A program made the translations under genes and the position numbers. A DNA stretch of 46,280 bases. Origin: Betaproteobacteria bacterium. GTDB lineage: Bacteria; Pseudomonadota; Gammaproteobacteria; Burkholderiales; SG8-41. A model generated the notes under the pieces. It saw nothing but the letters and a program-made list of their open reading frames with translations, did not search any database and was not told the DNA's origin. Positions 7,301 through 14,234 of the stretch are shown in pieces (the first letter of the stretch is position 1; each line of letters opens with the position of its first letter). Location of the stretch: NCBI GenBank assembly GCA_016199545.1, contig JACQGN010000087.1, positions 1-46,280 on the forward strand, written 5' to 3'.

Positions 7301-9466
7301 ACCAACGGGCAAACGGTTTACGTTTCGGGGGCGACACCGGCCGCGTACAACCACGACCCGGCGGGGGTTGGGGTCGCGATCACGGTACCGGTGTTTGGCG
7401 GCGTGCCCGATCCGAACCTGTTCTTCTATACGCTCGCATCGGATCCGGCGAGCCCGAATACCGCGACCCCGGTCAAGGTCAAGATCAAGACCAAAACCGC
7501 GTTCGTGAGCGCCGCCAACCATGGATTCAACACCAACGACTCGGTCACCATCGCCAACGCATCGCCAAATGGTTTCAACGGCGTGTACACGGTCACGAAG
7601 ACGGGTCAGAACACCTTTACCTACAGCCTCACGCAAAACAATGCCGCGGCGCCGGCGCAGGGCGACGCGACGGGTTCGATGACCGCCGCCGGCGTGGCGA
7701 GCGGCATTCGCACCAACCTCATCAACTGGGTGCGCGGCGAGGACAACAACAGCGACGAGAACTCGAACGGCAGCACCACCGACGTCCGGGCTTCGGTGCA
7801 CGGCGACGTGCTGCACTCGCGCCCGGCCGTGATCAACTACAACCGCACGGCGAACTCCGAGAACGATGTCTACGTCTTCTACGGCGCCAACGACGGGTTG
7901 TTCCATGCGATCAGGGGCGGGCAAGCGATCGACGCGGCAAGCGCGAACAATCTGAAGCCGGGGGAAGAGGCGTGGGCATTCGTTCCCCAGGAATTCTTCG
8001 GCAAGTTCCAGCGCATGCGCAACAATGATCCGCTCATCAGCAGCTCGTTCAAGAAGCCGTACTTCATGGATGGTCCGATCGGCGTCTTCGCCAACGACGC
8101 CAACGACGACGGCAAGCTCGACCCGAGCGGCGGCTCCGGCGACCGCGTCATCCTCTACATCACCAACCGGCGCGGCGTGGACCAGAACGGAAGGGGCTTC
8201 ATCTACGCGCTCGACGTGACGCTTCCCGAGGATCCGAAGTTCATGTGGAAGATCACGTCCGCCACCACGGGCTTCGGCGAAATCGGGCAGACCTGGTCGC
8301 AGCCGGTGGTGGTGACCGAGGGGCTGAACGGCTACGCGAATCCGGTGGTGGTATTCGCGGCGGGTTACGATCCGGCGGTCGAAGACCTCGATCCGGCGGC
8401 AATTACGGGGGTCACCGCGACGACCGTGACGACGGCCGCGGGGACGGTCACCCGCAGCATGGGACGTGCCATCTACGTGCTGGATGCCTTGACCGGTACT
8501 CTGGTGTGGAGCGCGGGCGGCACGAACAGCGCCGGCACCTATACGGTTGAGGCCCAAGGCATGGACTACGCCATTCCGGCCGGCATCACCGTGATCAAGA
8601 ACGAGTCCGGCGGCGCCATCAACCGCGCCTACGTCGGGGACACCGGCGGCCAGATGTGGCGCATCGATTTCAAGGGCACGAATCTCGCGGATTCCACGGT
8701 CACCCTGCTTGCAACGATCGCCGATTCCGGCAACCCGCCCGCCGGGCTGCGCAAGTTCCTGCACGGCCCGGACGTGGTGGGAGAGATTGGCTTCGACGCG
8801 ATTTTGGTGGGCTCGGGCGACCGCGAGCATCCCTTCGATACGAGCGTCGTCAACCGTTTCTACATGTTCAAGGACAAGGGTAACGATGCCGGGCCGGTGA
8901 CCGGCACGACCTACAAACCGGACGGGACGACCACGACCACCGAGCCGCCCATCACGGAAGCCGAAATCGTCGGGCCGCCGGCTTTTGCCGGCCTGTCCGA
9001 CCTCACTTCGAATTGTATCCAGGATGCGTTGGGTTGCCTGCCCGGAGAAACGCAGACGGGCGTCACGACCAAGCTCGGCACGGACCGCGGCTGGTTCATC
9101 ACGCTGGGCACCGGCGAGAAAGCGGTCGGCAGCGCGATCTCGCTGGGCGGCACCACGTTCTTCAATACCAACCAGCCGGATGCGGGCGCCGGCGGCGGCC
9201 TGTGCATCCCCAATCTGGGCGTCGCCCGGCAGTATGCAGTATCGACCGTCGATGCGACGATCATTGAGCCGGCCACGAGCCGATCCACGATCCACATTGG
9301 CGGGGGTTTTCTCCCCGACCCGGTACACGTGGTGGTCGTGCTGGGCCCGCCGGGGGCGGAAAAACCCTACGAGGCGGTGATCTCCGGTATCAAGGTGTCG
9401 GAACCGCCAGGGACGACCCTCCAGTCGCGGTTGCGCAAATATTGGTACAAGGTGATCGACCAGTAG
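4340..9466 (+). CDS. pilY1: PilY1-type pilus tip adhesin with an internal repeat array
   Basis: A 1708-residue exported protein, longer than the roughly 1100-1200 residues usual for PilY1. Residues 1-29 are a signal peptide. Residues about 45-350 form a von Willebrand A-like region with a degenerate metal site (LDNTAN instead of DxSxS). Residues about 617-1113 are at least five repeats of a His-Gly...V.I.Gs...yNgtftv...tFty pattern. The C-terminal third is the PilC/PilY1 beta-propeller, beginning near GDVLHSRPAVINY. It carries a calcium loop DANDDGKLD at residues 1253-1261, matching the DxNxDxxxD site that controls retraction in characterised PilY1. PilY1 caps the pilus tip and acts in adhesion and surface sensing. 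The gene starts 22 bases after pilX. Confidence 0.93.
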   Translation: MRTIKKFLCALLAGLLAFTPPVAYPAFDPVNDDTDIFLANPNVPAQLPNILIILDNTANWNSKFANEKTALVQTVGALDNRFNVGLMMMPETGVGLGNDNTDGGYVRFAMRQMQGLAQARLISIVNGLDILGDRGNNATHGAALYEAYLYFKGLPAAAGDGKVKSDHVGNVHPPYNIVGLGNNALPGPRGGESDPSKLQPTDNGAYTSPISDGCQKNVIILISNGPADQNQTEIGEMETRLAGLTGQTPPAVLALKSGAPTGRQGNWSDEMAKFMFQHDFDGNPNNGVNQNVITYVVEVDKGTTGLGPDWSALMESTAVNGGGKYFDVQNDPAAIAKTLLDIFNEVQAVNSVFAATTLPVSVNVRGTNLNQVYVGVFRPDAKKAPRWLGNLKMYQLGLTAGQVVLKDADDIDAENPNTGFINSTARSFWTANSSFWSFVVTKENPNGAGGASDRADGDLVEKGAAAQQVRTFTYPNPAISQTGRTSRNVYTCTDGGSFTEQCTAGVAGAAGSQLSLMPFTESNTDITTALLDLGTRLISSLTGFVGQDLTTLTDRQSVTLNNSGASVPVASLSNGGTTRTITSLTTADTVTVTNLDASQVASQVATITNIQKPPGNPFIVTVSAATPLSGLSAYVAGASVSISGNSNSAFNTTFTIGTVNTGANTFTLANPPNGNPSGTGGSGVVISGTIPGSTARATAPGHSFADNQTVTIAGAAEAVFNNTFTIVTADPVAGTFTFNLLGSDTGSVATTSTTITASANTTTARATYSGASLVPVPPAVTADVFISGANPAEYNTQSAVVPTTISNITFDGVTSTGTFRYAVAKPLTVNTGSPVYAVSGASTTVNVVTAAAHGLSDGGTVNISGSDVPGYNGTFTISCGSCVAGDLSTTFSYTTASPQPANNSLTVTAGTSFSPDVIATAPKHGFSAGQSVIIDGEVNHRGTVTISTRTDDQFTYPSPSNTAPTGAYTVRPVTPRAIATISTGHGYTNGQTVYVSGATPAAYNHDPAGVGVAITVPVFGGVPDPNLFFYTLASDPASPNTATPVKVKIKTKTAFVSAANHGFNTNDSVTIANASPNGFNGVYTVTKTGQNTFTYSLTQNNAAAPAQGDATGSMTAAGVASGIRTNLINWVRGEDNNSDENSNGSTTDVRASVHGDVLHSRPAVINYNRTANSENDVYVFYGANDGLFHAIRGGQAIDAASANNLKPGEEAWAFVPQEFFGKFQRMRNNDPLISSSFKKPYFMDGPIGVFANDANDDGKLDPSGGSGDRVILYITNRRGVDQNGRGFIYALDVTLPEDPKFMWKITSATTGFGEIGQTWSQPVVVTEGLNGYANPVVVFAAGYDPAVEDLDPAAITGVTATTVTTAAGTVTRSMGRAIYVLDALTGTLVWSAGGTNSAGTYTVEAQGMDYAIPAGITVIKNESGGAINRAYVGDTGGQMWRIDFKGTNLADSTVTLLATIADSGNPPAGLRKFLHGPDVVGEIGFDAILVGSGDREHPFDTSVVNRFYMFKDKGNDAGPVTGTTYKPDGTTTTTEPPITEAEIVGPPAFAGLSDLTSNCIQDALGCLPGETQTGVTTKLGTDRGWFITLGTGEKAVGSAISLGGTTFFNTNQPDAGAGGGLCIPNLGVARQYAVSTVDATIIEPATSRSTIHIGGGFLPDPVHVVVVLGPPGAEKPYEAVISGIKVSEPPGTTLQSRLRKYWYKVIDQ

Positions 9467-9492
9467 CACGGCCTGGCGCCCGTCCGGAAACG

Positions 9493-9509
9493 GGGCGGTC
9501 CAACCGCCC
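9493..9509 (+). terminator. Possible weak terminator hairpin after pilY1
   Basis: A perfect 7-bp stem GGGCGGT/ACCGCCC with a 3-base loop lies 27 bases after the pilY1 stop. The downstream sequence tgctccttgtctt is only moderately T-rich, so termination would be partial. Some transcripts may read into the TonB-like gene. Confidence 0.35.
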
Positions 9510-9569
9510 TGCTCCTTGTCTTCGCGTCGCGGACAGGCGACTTCCCTGCCGGTTCGGTCGCCACATCAC

Positions 9570-10226
9570 ATGACGGCATCAAGGACTGCGGCCGTATTTC
9601 GATTCGCCCCGCGCGACACGCGGCGGCTGCTCGTTGGCCTGGCGCTGTCGATGGCGGTGCACGTCATGCTGGTTGCGGGTCTTGGACCTGCACGCAGGCC
9701 TTATATCCCCGCGACGCCTTTGCAAGTCGAAATCCGGATTGACACTGCGCCCCGACCCGCCGCTGAAATGCCGATTGAGCAGGCGCCCTCGGATACAGTC
9801 GCGCCGGCGCCGGCTGTCACGCCGCCAGAGACCGTTGCGCGCGAGACAGGCCCTCCCGCACCCGCGCGCCCCAGCGCGCCGGTCGAGCTCGAGACATTGC
9901 CGGACAAGTACTTCACTGCGAAGGAACTCGATATGCGTGCGGAACCGGTCAACGAGGTCGACCTGGTCTATCCGCAACGGGCCTTCGAAATGCGCCTGAG
10001 GGGATCGGTCATACTGCGCATATTCATCGACCAGCGCGGCGCCATCGATTCCATCTCGGTGCTTGAGGCGACTCCGCCCGGATTCTTCGAAGAAGCGGCG
10101 CTGACGGCGACCCAGGCCCTCCAGTTCAGGCCCGCTCAAAGATTCGGCCGCGACGTCAAGAGTCAGCAAACGATCGAGGTGGTATTCGACCCGTACGAGC
10201 ACTTCAGGCGTCCGAAGACTCCGTGA
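9570..10226 (+). CDS. TonB-family energy transducer-like protein
   Basis: A 218-residue inner-membrane protein. The N-terminus has one transmembrane segment (LLVGLALSMAVHVMLVAGL) with the Ser/His pattern typical of TonB anchors. A Pro/Ala-rich periplasmic spacer covers about residues 50-120. The C-terminal TonB fold (VDLVYPQRAFEMRLRGSVILRIFIDQ...ALTATQALQFRPA) follows. TonB proteins pass proton-motive energy to outer-membrane transporters. No ExbB, ExbD or receptor gene is in the window, so the partner is unknown. Some proteins of this shape work in other envelope machines, possibly the adjacent pilus. The ATG at 9570 was chosen over an upstream in-frame start. It converges on ispH. Confidence 0.8.
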   Translation: MTASRTAAVFRFAPRDTRRLLVGLALSMAVHVMLVAGLGPARRPYIPATPLQVEIRIDTAPRPAAEMPIEQAPSDTVAPAPAVTPPETVARETGPPAPARPSAPVELETLPDKYFTAKELDMRAEPVNEVDLVYPQRAFEMRLRGSVILRIFIDQRGAIDSISVLEATPPGFFEEAALTATQALQFRPAQRFGRDVKSQQTIEVVFDPYEHFRRPKTP

Positions 10227-10316
10227 CGACGCCGTCGCCGATCATGCCCTGGCATTTGGCCGGCGGCGTGCGCGCTCCAACATGCGAAGCGACCGGCTCG
10301 CGCCGTGGCCCCGCGC

Positions 10317-11246
10317 CTATGCGGAAGGCGACAGCGCTTTCGGCAGCGGAAACTCGACGCCCTCCTCGATGCCCGCAAGCGCGGTGACGCGCTGCGCGCC
10401 GAGCGTCCTGAGCTTCGCGACGACCTGTTGCACCAGCACTTCGGGAGCGGACGCGCCGGCGGTGACGCCGACGCAGCTGCGGCCAGCCAACCATTCGGCC
10501 TGGAGTTCACCGGCGTTGTCCACCATGTAAGCGGCAGTGCCCTGGTGCTGCGCCACCTCGCGCAGGCGGTTCGAGTTGGAACTGTTGGGGGAACCCACCA
10601 CGATCACGACGTCGCACTGCTGCGCCAGCGCCTTGACCGCGTCCTGGCGGTTCTGCGTGGCGTAGCAGATGTCGTGCTTCTTCGGCCCCACGATGCCGGG
10701 AAACCGCCGCCGCAGCGCTTCGATCGTGAGCTTCGCATCATCCACCGAGAGCGTGGTCTGGGTGACGAACGCGAGGTTACCCGGGTCGCGCACCTCGAGC
10801 CGCGCCACGTCGTCCGGATTTTCGACCAGATACATGCCGACGGCGCTCTGGCCCATCGTGCCCTCGACCTCGGGGTGGCCGTGATGACCGATCATGACGA
10901 TCTCACGGCCATGGGCGCGCATCTTCGCGACCTCGACGTGAACCTTGGTGACGAGCGGGCAGGTCGCGTCGAACACTCTCAGGTTTCGCGCCTGCGCCTC
11001 GCGCCGCACCGTCTGCGAGACACCGTGCGCGCTGAAGATCACCGTGCTGCCTTCGGGCACCTCGTCGAGCGCCTCGACGAACACCGCGCCTTTCGCCTTC
11101 AGATCGGCGACGACGAACTTGTTGTGCACCACTTCGTGGCGCACGTAGATCGGTTTGCCGTGGATGGCGAGCGCGCGTTCCACGATCTCGATCGCGCGGT
11201 CGACGCCGGCGCAGAATCCGCGCGGATTGGCGAGGAGAACTTGCAT
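10317..11246 (-). CDS. ispH: 4-hydroxy-3-methylbut-2-enyl diphosphate reductase
   Basis: The last enzyme of the MEP isoprenoid pathway. It reduces HMBPP to IPP and DMAPP using an iron-sulfur cluster. The 309-residue protein has the full family length and the three cluster cysteines in [17 protein letters not shown] and [11 protein letters not shown]. The proton-relay segment [10 protein letters not shown] and the [10 protein letters not shown] substrate loop are present. The ATG at 11246 gives the usual [14 protein letters not shown] start. A longer in-frame start at 11273 would cover the promoter-like TATAAT. In many proteobacteria ispH lies directly beside lspA; here about 27.5 kb separates them. 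Confidence 0.97.
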   Translation of the reverse strand: MQVLLANPRGFCAGVDRAIEIVERALAIHGKPIYVRHEVVHNKFVVADLKAKGAVFVEALDEVPEGSTVIFSAHGVSQTVRREAQARNLRVFDATCPLVTKVHVEVAKMRAHGREIVMIGHHGHPEVEGTMGQSAVGMYLVENPDDVARLEVRDPGNLAFVTQTTLSVDDAKLTIEALRRRFPGIVGPKKHDICYATQNRQDAVKALAQQCDVVIVVGSPNSSNSNRLREVAQHQGTAAYMVDNAGELQAEWLAGRSCVGVTAGASAPEVLVQQVVAKLRTLGAQRVTALAGIEEGVEFPLPKALSPSA

Positions 11247-11252
11247 GCGGGG

Positions 11253-11258
11253 ATTATA
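11253..11258 (-). promoter_or_regulatory. TATAAT -10 element placed for a leaderless ispH transcript
   Basis: On the minus strand a perfect TATAAT ends six bases before the ispH ATG. Transcription would therefore be expected to start at or next to the A of the ATG. I see no clear -35 box 17 bases upstream and no Shine-Dalgarno sequence in the short gap. Confidence 0.4.
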
Positions 11259-11328
11259 CAGCCGCGGGTACAAGCGGATCTCAGCCTGTCACGCCCCGCG
11301 GCGTCACGCGCCATTGCACGCGCATGAC

Positions 11329-11346
11329 TGTCGCCGATTGGCAATT
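11329..11346. promoter_or_regulatory. Distal, degenerate activator dyad for the small secreted protein gene
   Basis: The left half TGTCG is perfect. After 8 bases the right half is CAATT instead of CGACA, so 7 of 10 bases fit TGTYG-N8-CGACA. It starts exactly 65 bp before the better dyad at 11394, the same spacing seen in two other promoter regions of this locus. That spacing is the main reason to list it. Confidence 0.4.
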
Positions 11347-11393
11347 CGAAATCTTCCATTGATTCAGCCGATTGGCAAATTCGCGTCGCCAGG

Positions 11394-11411
11394 TGTTGCA
11401 TGGTGGCGACA
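11394..11411. promoter_or_regulatory. Proximal activator dyad TGTTG-N8-CGACA
   Basis: All ten positions fit the TGTYG-N8-CGACA pattern. The dyad centre lies about 76 bp upstream of the GG of the sigma-54 promoter at 11476, within the usual range for an enhancer-binding protein. A wider inverted repeat, GTCGCCA/TGGCGAC (11385-11410), overlaps it. Confidence 0.6.
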
Positions 11412-11475
11412 TTTTGTGCGTGACGGGCGCAGGTGTAACGGAGCTAAGGAACTGATTTCCTGCGATTCGTTGGCG

Positions 11476-11492
11476 CTGGCACGGATGTCGCT
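11476..11492 (+). promoter_or_regulatory. Sigma-54 promoter of the small secreted protein gene
   Basis: CTGGCACGGATGTCGCT matches the -24/-12 consensus YTGGCACGrNNNTTGCW at all but one specified base. The invariant GG (11478-11479) and GC (11490-11491) are separated by the required 10 bases. Transcription should start near 11503, leaving a leader of about 45 bases with a strong ribosome site. Confidence 0.75.
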
Positions 11493-11547
11493 GGGCGGGC
11501 CGCGTGAGTCCATTCGGGCTCTCAAACGGTGATAAAGGAGTCTATCG

Positions 11548-11775
11548 ATGAAAGCAACACGCTACGGGTCATACCTTGCTTCGATCCTGATGTCCACCCT
11601 CATCGGCGCATTTTCCGGCACGGCACTGGCCGGACAAGTGGGTCCGCTGTCGACGAGTCCACACAACGTGATCGCCTTCGGCCAGGAAATCATGCAAACC
11701 GGCGATCAGGACCCGAACTCGCCGCCCGATTGCAAGAAGTATCCGCGCGATACACGGTGCCAAGGTAAGAAATAA
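11548..11775 (+). CDS. Small secreted protein of unknown function
   Basis: A 75-residue protein I do not recognise. A textbook signal peptide (about 28 residues, hydrophobic core LASILMSTLIGAF, cleavage after ALA) leaves a mature peptide of about 47 residues. The mature part is polar, has two cysteines (PPDC...TRC) that could form one disulfide, and ends in a basic GKK tail. The ATG follows a strong AAAGGAG site 8 bases upstream, so the gene is very likely translated. It has its own sigma-54 promoter and activator dyads matching those of the exopolysaccharide operons. I infer a role in the extracellular matrix or its control. Confidence 0.75.
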   Translation: MKATRYGSYLASILMSTLIGAFSGTALAGQVGPLSTSPHNVIAFGQEIMQTGDQDPNSPPDCKKYPRDTRCQGKK

Positions 11776-11861
11776 GGGCGAGTCACGCCTGGCACAGCCA
11801 GTCGGAAGAGGGGCCGGTCGACCTTGTGGTCCCGCAGGCTGGTCCTCGCCCGACCCAGTCG

Positions 11862-11888
11862 GCGCGCCTCGCGTGCGGGGCGCGCTTT
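11862..11888 (+). terminator. Terminator-like hairpin after the small secreted protein
   Basis: A 7-bp GC stem GCGCGCC/GGCGCGC with a 10-base loop is followed by TTTAT. The T-run is short. It lies 87 bases after the small gene's stop and about 75 bases ahead of the next gene, so it could isolate the small gene as its own transcript. Confidence 0.4.
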
Positions 11889-11964
11889 ATCGCTTGCCGG
11901 TAGCAGGATGATCCGGCGCGCGCACCAACTTGGCGTTAAGCGCCGTTCACACATGGAGGACGAG

Positions 11965-12396
11965 ATGAAAGCTCACCTCGAGATACTCAACCGCAAGACC
12001 ATCCCCGCCGCGCTGGCCGCAATCCTCGCGCTTGGCCTCACGGCATGCGAGCGCCAGCAGGAAGCGCCTCCGAAGTCAGGGCAGAGCTTCGACAGCGCTC
12101 CCGACAAGGCCGCGCGCGGTAATCGCGCGCCGGGCGCGCTGGACGGAACATCCGAGCAGACCGCAAGCGCCGCGCATGCGAGCGACGCGGAGCTCGCAGC
12201 CAAGGTGAAGGCCGTCATCGCGGCCGAGCCGGCCCTGCAATCGCTCAAGTTTGATGTCAACGCGATCGATGGTGTCGTCACGCTCAACGGCACGGCGGGC
12301 ACGCGCGCCGACCGCGACCGGGCCGCCAGGCTTGCCCTGAATGTCGAGGGCGTCCAGGCGGTAAGGAACGAACTGTTGGTCATCAAGGAATCGTAA
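11965..12396 (+). CDS. BON-domain lipoprotein
   Basis: A 143-residue lipoprotein. The signal peptide ends in a lipobox LGLTAC, so Cys at about residue 29 is predicted to be lipidated. A low-complexity linker (about 30-70) leads to a single BON domain (about 72-141): DAELAAKVKAVIAAEP, then VNAIDGVVTLNGTAGT, then AARLALNVEGVQAVRNELLV. BON domains bind membranes or surfaces, as in OsmY and DolP. The ATG at 11965 was chosen because GGAGG lies 5 bases before it; the ATG at 11953 would put that site inside the gene. No sigma-54 element was found for it. Confidence 0.85.
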   Translation: MKAHLEILNRKTIPAALAAILALGLTACERQQEAPPKSGQSFDSAPDKAARGNRAPGALDGTSEQTASAAHASDAELAAKVKAVIAAEPALQSLKFDVNAIDGVVTLNGTAGTRADRDRAARLALNVEGVQAVRNELLVIKES

Positions 12397-12530
12397 GCGC
12401 CGGCAACTTGCTCGCGGGAATGCCTCAGCAGGAAAAATGCGAACCGACGTATACGTGCGCGTGAAATCCCGGGGCGAAGCCTGCAAGGCGAAAAAATGAT
12501 GACGGTGCATGCGCGCGCGAAAACTTGTGC

Positions 12531-12548
12531 TGTCGCCATCGCACGACA
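12531..12548. promoter_or_regulatory. Distal activator dyad TGTCG-N8-CGACA (perfect)
   Basis: A perfect inverted repeat of the shared pattern, centred about 163 bp upstream of the GG of the sigma-54 promoter at 12700. Its start is exactly 65 bp before the start of the second dyad at 12596. No gene is visible between 12397 and 12695; this stretch appears to be a control region. Confidence 0.6.
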
Positions 12549-12595
12549 ACGGAAATCGTTGCCCGCCAGCAGGATAGCAGCCGCACGGCGCGCGC

Positions 12596-12613
12596 CGTCG
12601 GCGATAAACGACA
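12596..12613. promoter_or_regulatory. Proximal activator dyad CGTCG-N8-CGACA
   Basis: Nine of ten bases fit TGTYG-N8-CGACA (the first T is C). It is centred about 98 bp upstream of the sigma-54 GG. The dyad ahead of the export operon at 24786 is at nearly the same distance (about 96 bp) from its own promoter. Confidence 0.55.
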
Positions 12614-12695
12614 GTCACCGACTCAAAGGTACTCCTGTCGGGCGCATGTCATCGCGCTAACGTCCGGCGGTGAAACGATATTTCCGTCGTGTTCG

Positions 12696-13331
12696 ATGAC
12701 CGGCACGGCGATTGCTGAAGCAGCGAAGATGTTTGCACAGACTGATGCCATACCTCTTTCCGTCGTTGGGGAGCCGCGCGATCCTGCGGTGGCACACTAC
12801 TGGATGGCAGTGGCGTGCTGCCCATCCTGCGGTTCGACCACACGCATAACCGAGGCCAGTCTCCCCGACACGCTCTACGCCTTCGGGACCGAGCGCGTCG
12901 CCGTCCCCGAACAAGGTGTCAACGTCATTGAGTGCGGAGACTGTGGCTTGTTCTACAAATCCATGGTTCCCACCCCGGCTTACCTCGCTGACATGATCAG
13001 GCGCCAAGGTGAAACGAAGTGGACCGCGCCGCATTATTTCAGGCTCGAGGCGATGATCCTGAAGCGCTTGAACCGGGGGAAAGCATTCGATCTGCTGGAC
13101 GTGGGCGCGGCGGGCGGCGCATTGCTCGAAGCGTGCGCCGCCTCCGGCGTGACCGAACGGCGCGCCGCGCTCGACGTGATGCGCTACGCGGGTGATCTTT
13201 TCAAGACAGCCCTGTACTTTGTGACCGGCGCTCAGTACGCGGGAATTGCGCACGTGTTCGGCAAGCAGGGCAATCAGCCCTGGTACCCGTTCGCGCGCGA
13301 TCATTTCCAGGCGTGTCTGGTGCGGGAATAA
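12696..13331 (+). CDS. Methyltransferase-like protein, apparently shortened
   Basis: A 211-residue reading from the ATG at 12696. Residues 42-83 hold a zinc-ribbon pattern, CPSC...CGDC, as found before SAM-dependent methyltransferase domains of sugar-modifying proteins. Residues about 131-140 show SAM motif I, LLDVGAAGGALLE. The usual motif II and III sheet and catalytic region are absent. The sequence passes directly to RYAGDLFKTALYF and a C-terminal tail ending in WYPFARDHFQACLV. This suggests an internal deletion or a minimal, possibly inactive, domain. The sigma-54 element at 12700-12716 argues for a later start; ATG 12729 or ATG 12804 are in frame. It is the first gene of the glycan operon. 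Confidence 0.55.
   Translation: MTGTAIAEAAKMFAQTDAIPLSVVGEPRDPAVAHYWMAVACCPSCGSTTRITEASLPDTLYAFGTERVAVPEQGVNVIECGDCGLFYKSMVPTPAYLADMIRRQGETKWTAPHYFRLEAMILKRLNRGKAFDLLDVGAAGGALLEACAASGVTERRAALDVMRYAGDLFKTALYFVTGAQYAGIAHVFGKQGNQPWYPFARDHFQACLVRE
12700..12716 (+). promoter_or_regulatory. Sigma-54 promoter of the glycan biosynthesis operon
   Basis: CCGGCACGGCGATTGCT matches the -24/-12 consensus with one mismatch. GG is at 12702-12703 and GC at 12714-12715, with 10 bases between. Transcription would start near 12727. This lies inside the longest reading of the next gene, so that gene's true start is probably further downstream. Confidence 0.65.
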
Positions 13332-13346
13332 GGGGCCGGGGGCGAC

Positions 13347-14234
13347 GTGGAAACGATCGCAGTGCCTCGGGCGCGTCGCGGGCGGGTAACAGGCCCGCGA
13401 TGGCCACTGATCTCGGTGGTGACCTGCTCATTCCAGCAGGGGCGCTATCTCGAGCACGCGATGCGCTCCGTTCTCGAGCAGGACTATCTGCATCTGGAGT
13501 ACATCGTCGTCGATGGCGGCTCCACTGACGGCAGCGCCGACATCATCAAGCGCTACCAGCACGCGCTGGCCTACTGGGTGTCCGAGCCGGACCGCGGGCA
13601 GACCGAAGCGCTGGTCAAGGGATTCGCCCGGGCGACGGGCGAGATTCACGGCTGGCTCTGCTCCGACGATCTGCTGCTGCCGGGTGCGCTGGACGCAGTG
13701 GCGGGATTCTTTCGCGAGCATCCCGACGTGATGGCGGTCTACGGCGATGCGGTATGGATCGATGCGGAAGGCAGGCTTCTGCGGCCGAAGAAGGAAATGG
13801 GATTCAGCCGGTTCGTATTCCTGCACGACCACAACTACGTCCCGCAGCCTTCGATGTTCTGGCGGCGCGCCCTCTACGAAGCGGCCGGGGGGCTTGATCC
13901 GTCGTTCGAACTGGCGATGGACGCCGACCTGTGGGAGCGCTTTTCCGAGCACACCCGCATCGCGCACATTCCACGCTACCTCTCCTGCATGCGGTCCTAT
14001 CCCCAGCAGAAGACGCGCAGCCGCAAGCTTGAGGGCAGACTCGAGGACCGGACAATTCGCGCGCGGCGCATCCACTCGCTCGCGACCTGCCACGCCGCCA
14101 GCGCCTTGCTGCGATTGGCCGCCCGCTGCGCGCGCGTTTTGGCAAAGGCATGCGCGGGCGGCTACACGGCACAGGTGCCCGTGGAGCACCGAATCTGGCT
14201 CGCACAGCGCGCGTCTGAAGAGGCCGGAACATGA
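13347..14234 (+). CDS. Family 2 glycosyltransferase
   Basis: A 295-residue GT-A enzyme that transfers a sugar from a nucleotide donor to a growing lipid-linked glycan at the cytoplasmic face. The N-terminus has the GT2 pattern ISVVTCSFQQGRYLEHAMRS, then IVVDGGSTDGS (nucleotide binding). The metal-binding acidic motif is CSDD near residue 107. The acceptor-side motif AMDADLWERF follows. The start is GTG at 13347, behind a G-rich ribosome site. It overlaps the next gene by 4 bases (ATGA), which implies coupled translation. Donor and acceptor sugars cannot be read from sequence. Confidence 0.9.
   Translation: METIAVPRARRGRVTGPRWPLISVVTCSFQQGRYLEHAMRSVLEQDYLHLEYIVVDGGSTDGSADIIKRYQHALAYWVSEPDRGQTEALVKGFARATGEIHGWLCSDDLLLPGALDAVAGFFREHPDVMAVYGDAVWIDAEGRLLRPKKEMGFSRFVFLHDHNYVPQPSMFWRRALYEAAGGLDPSFELAMDADLWERFSEHTRIAHIPRYLSCMRSYPQQKTRSRKLEGRLEDRTIRARRIHSLATCHAASALLRLAARCARVLAKACAGGYTAQVPVEHRIWLAQRASEEAGT

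Noticed and set aside
7217-9469. A 750-codon open frame on the minus strand opposite the end of pilY1
   Set aside because: It is a GC-rich shadow frame: high Arg/His/Gly content, no domain, no ribosome site, and it lies fully opposite a gene with clear PilY1 motifs.
11333-11378. Two copies of GCCGATTGGCAA (11333, 11367) as an attachment-site duplication for the locus
   Set aside because: Both copies lie on the same side, 34 bp apart, inside the promoter region of the small gene, with no matching copy at the lspA end.
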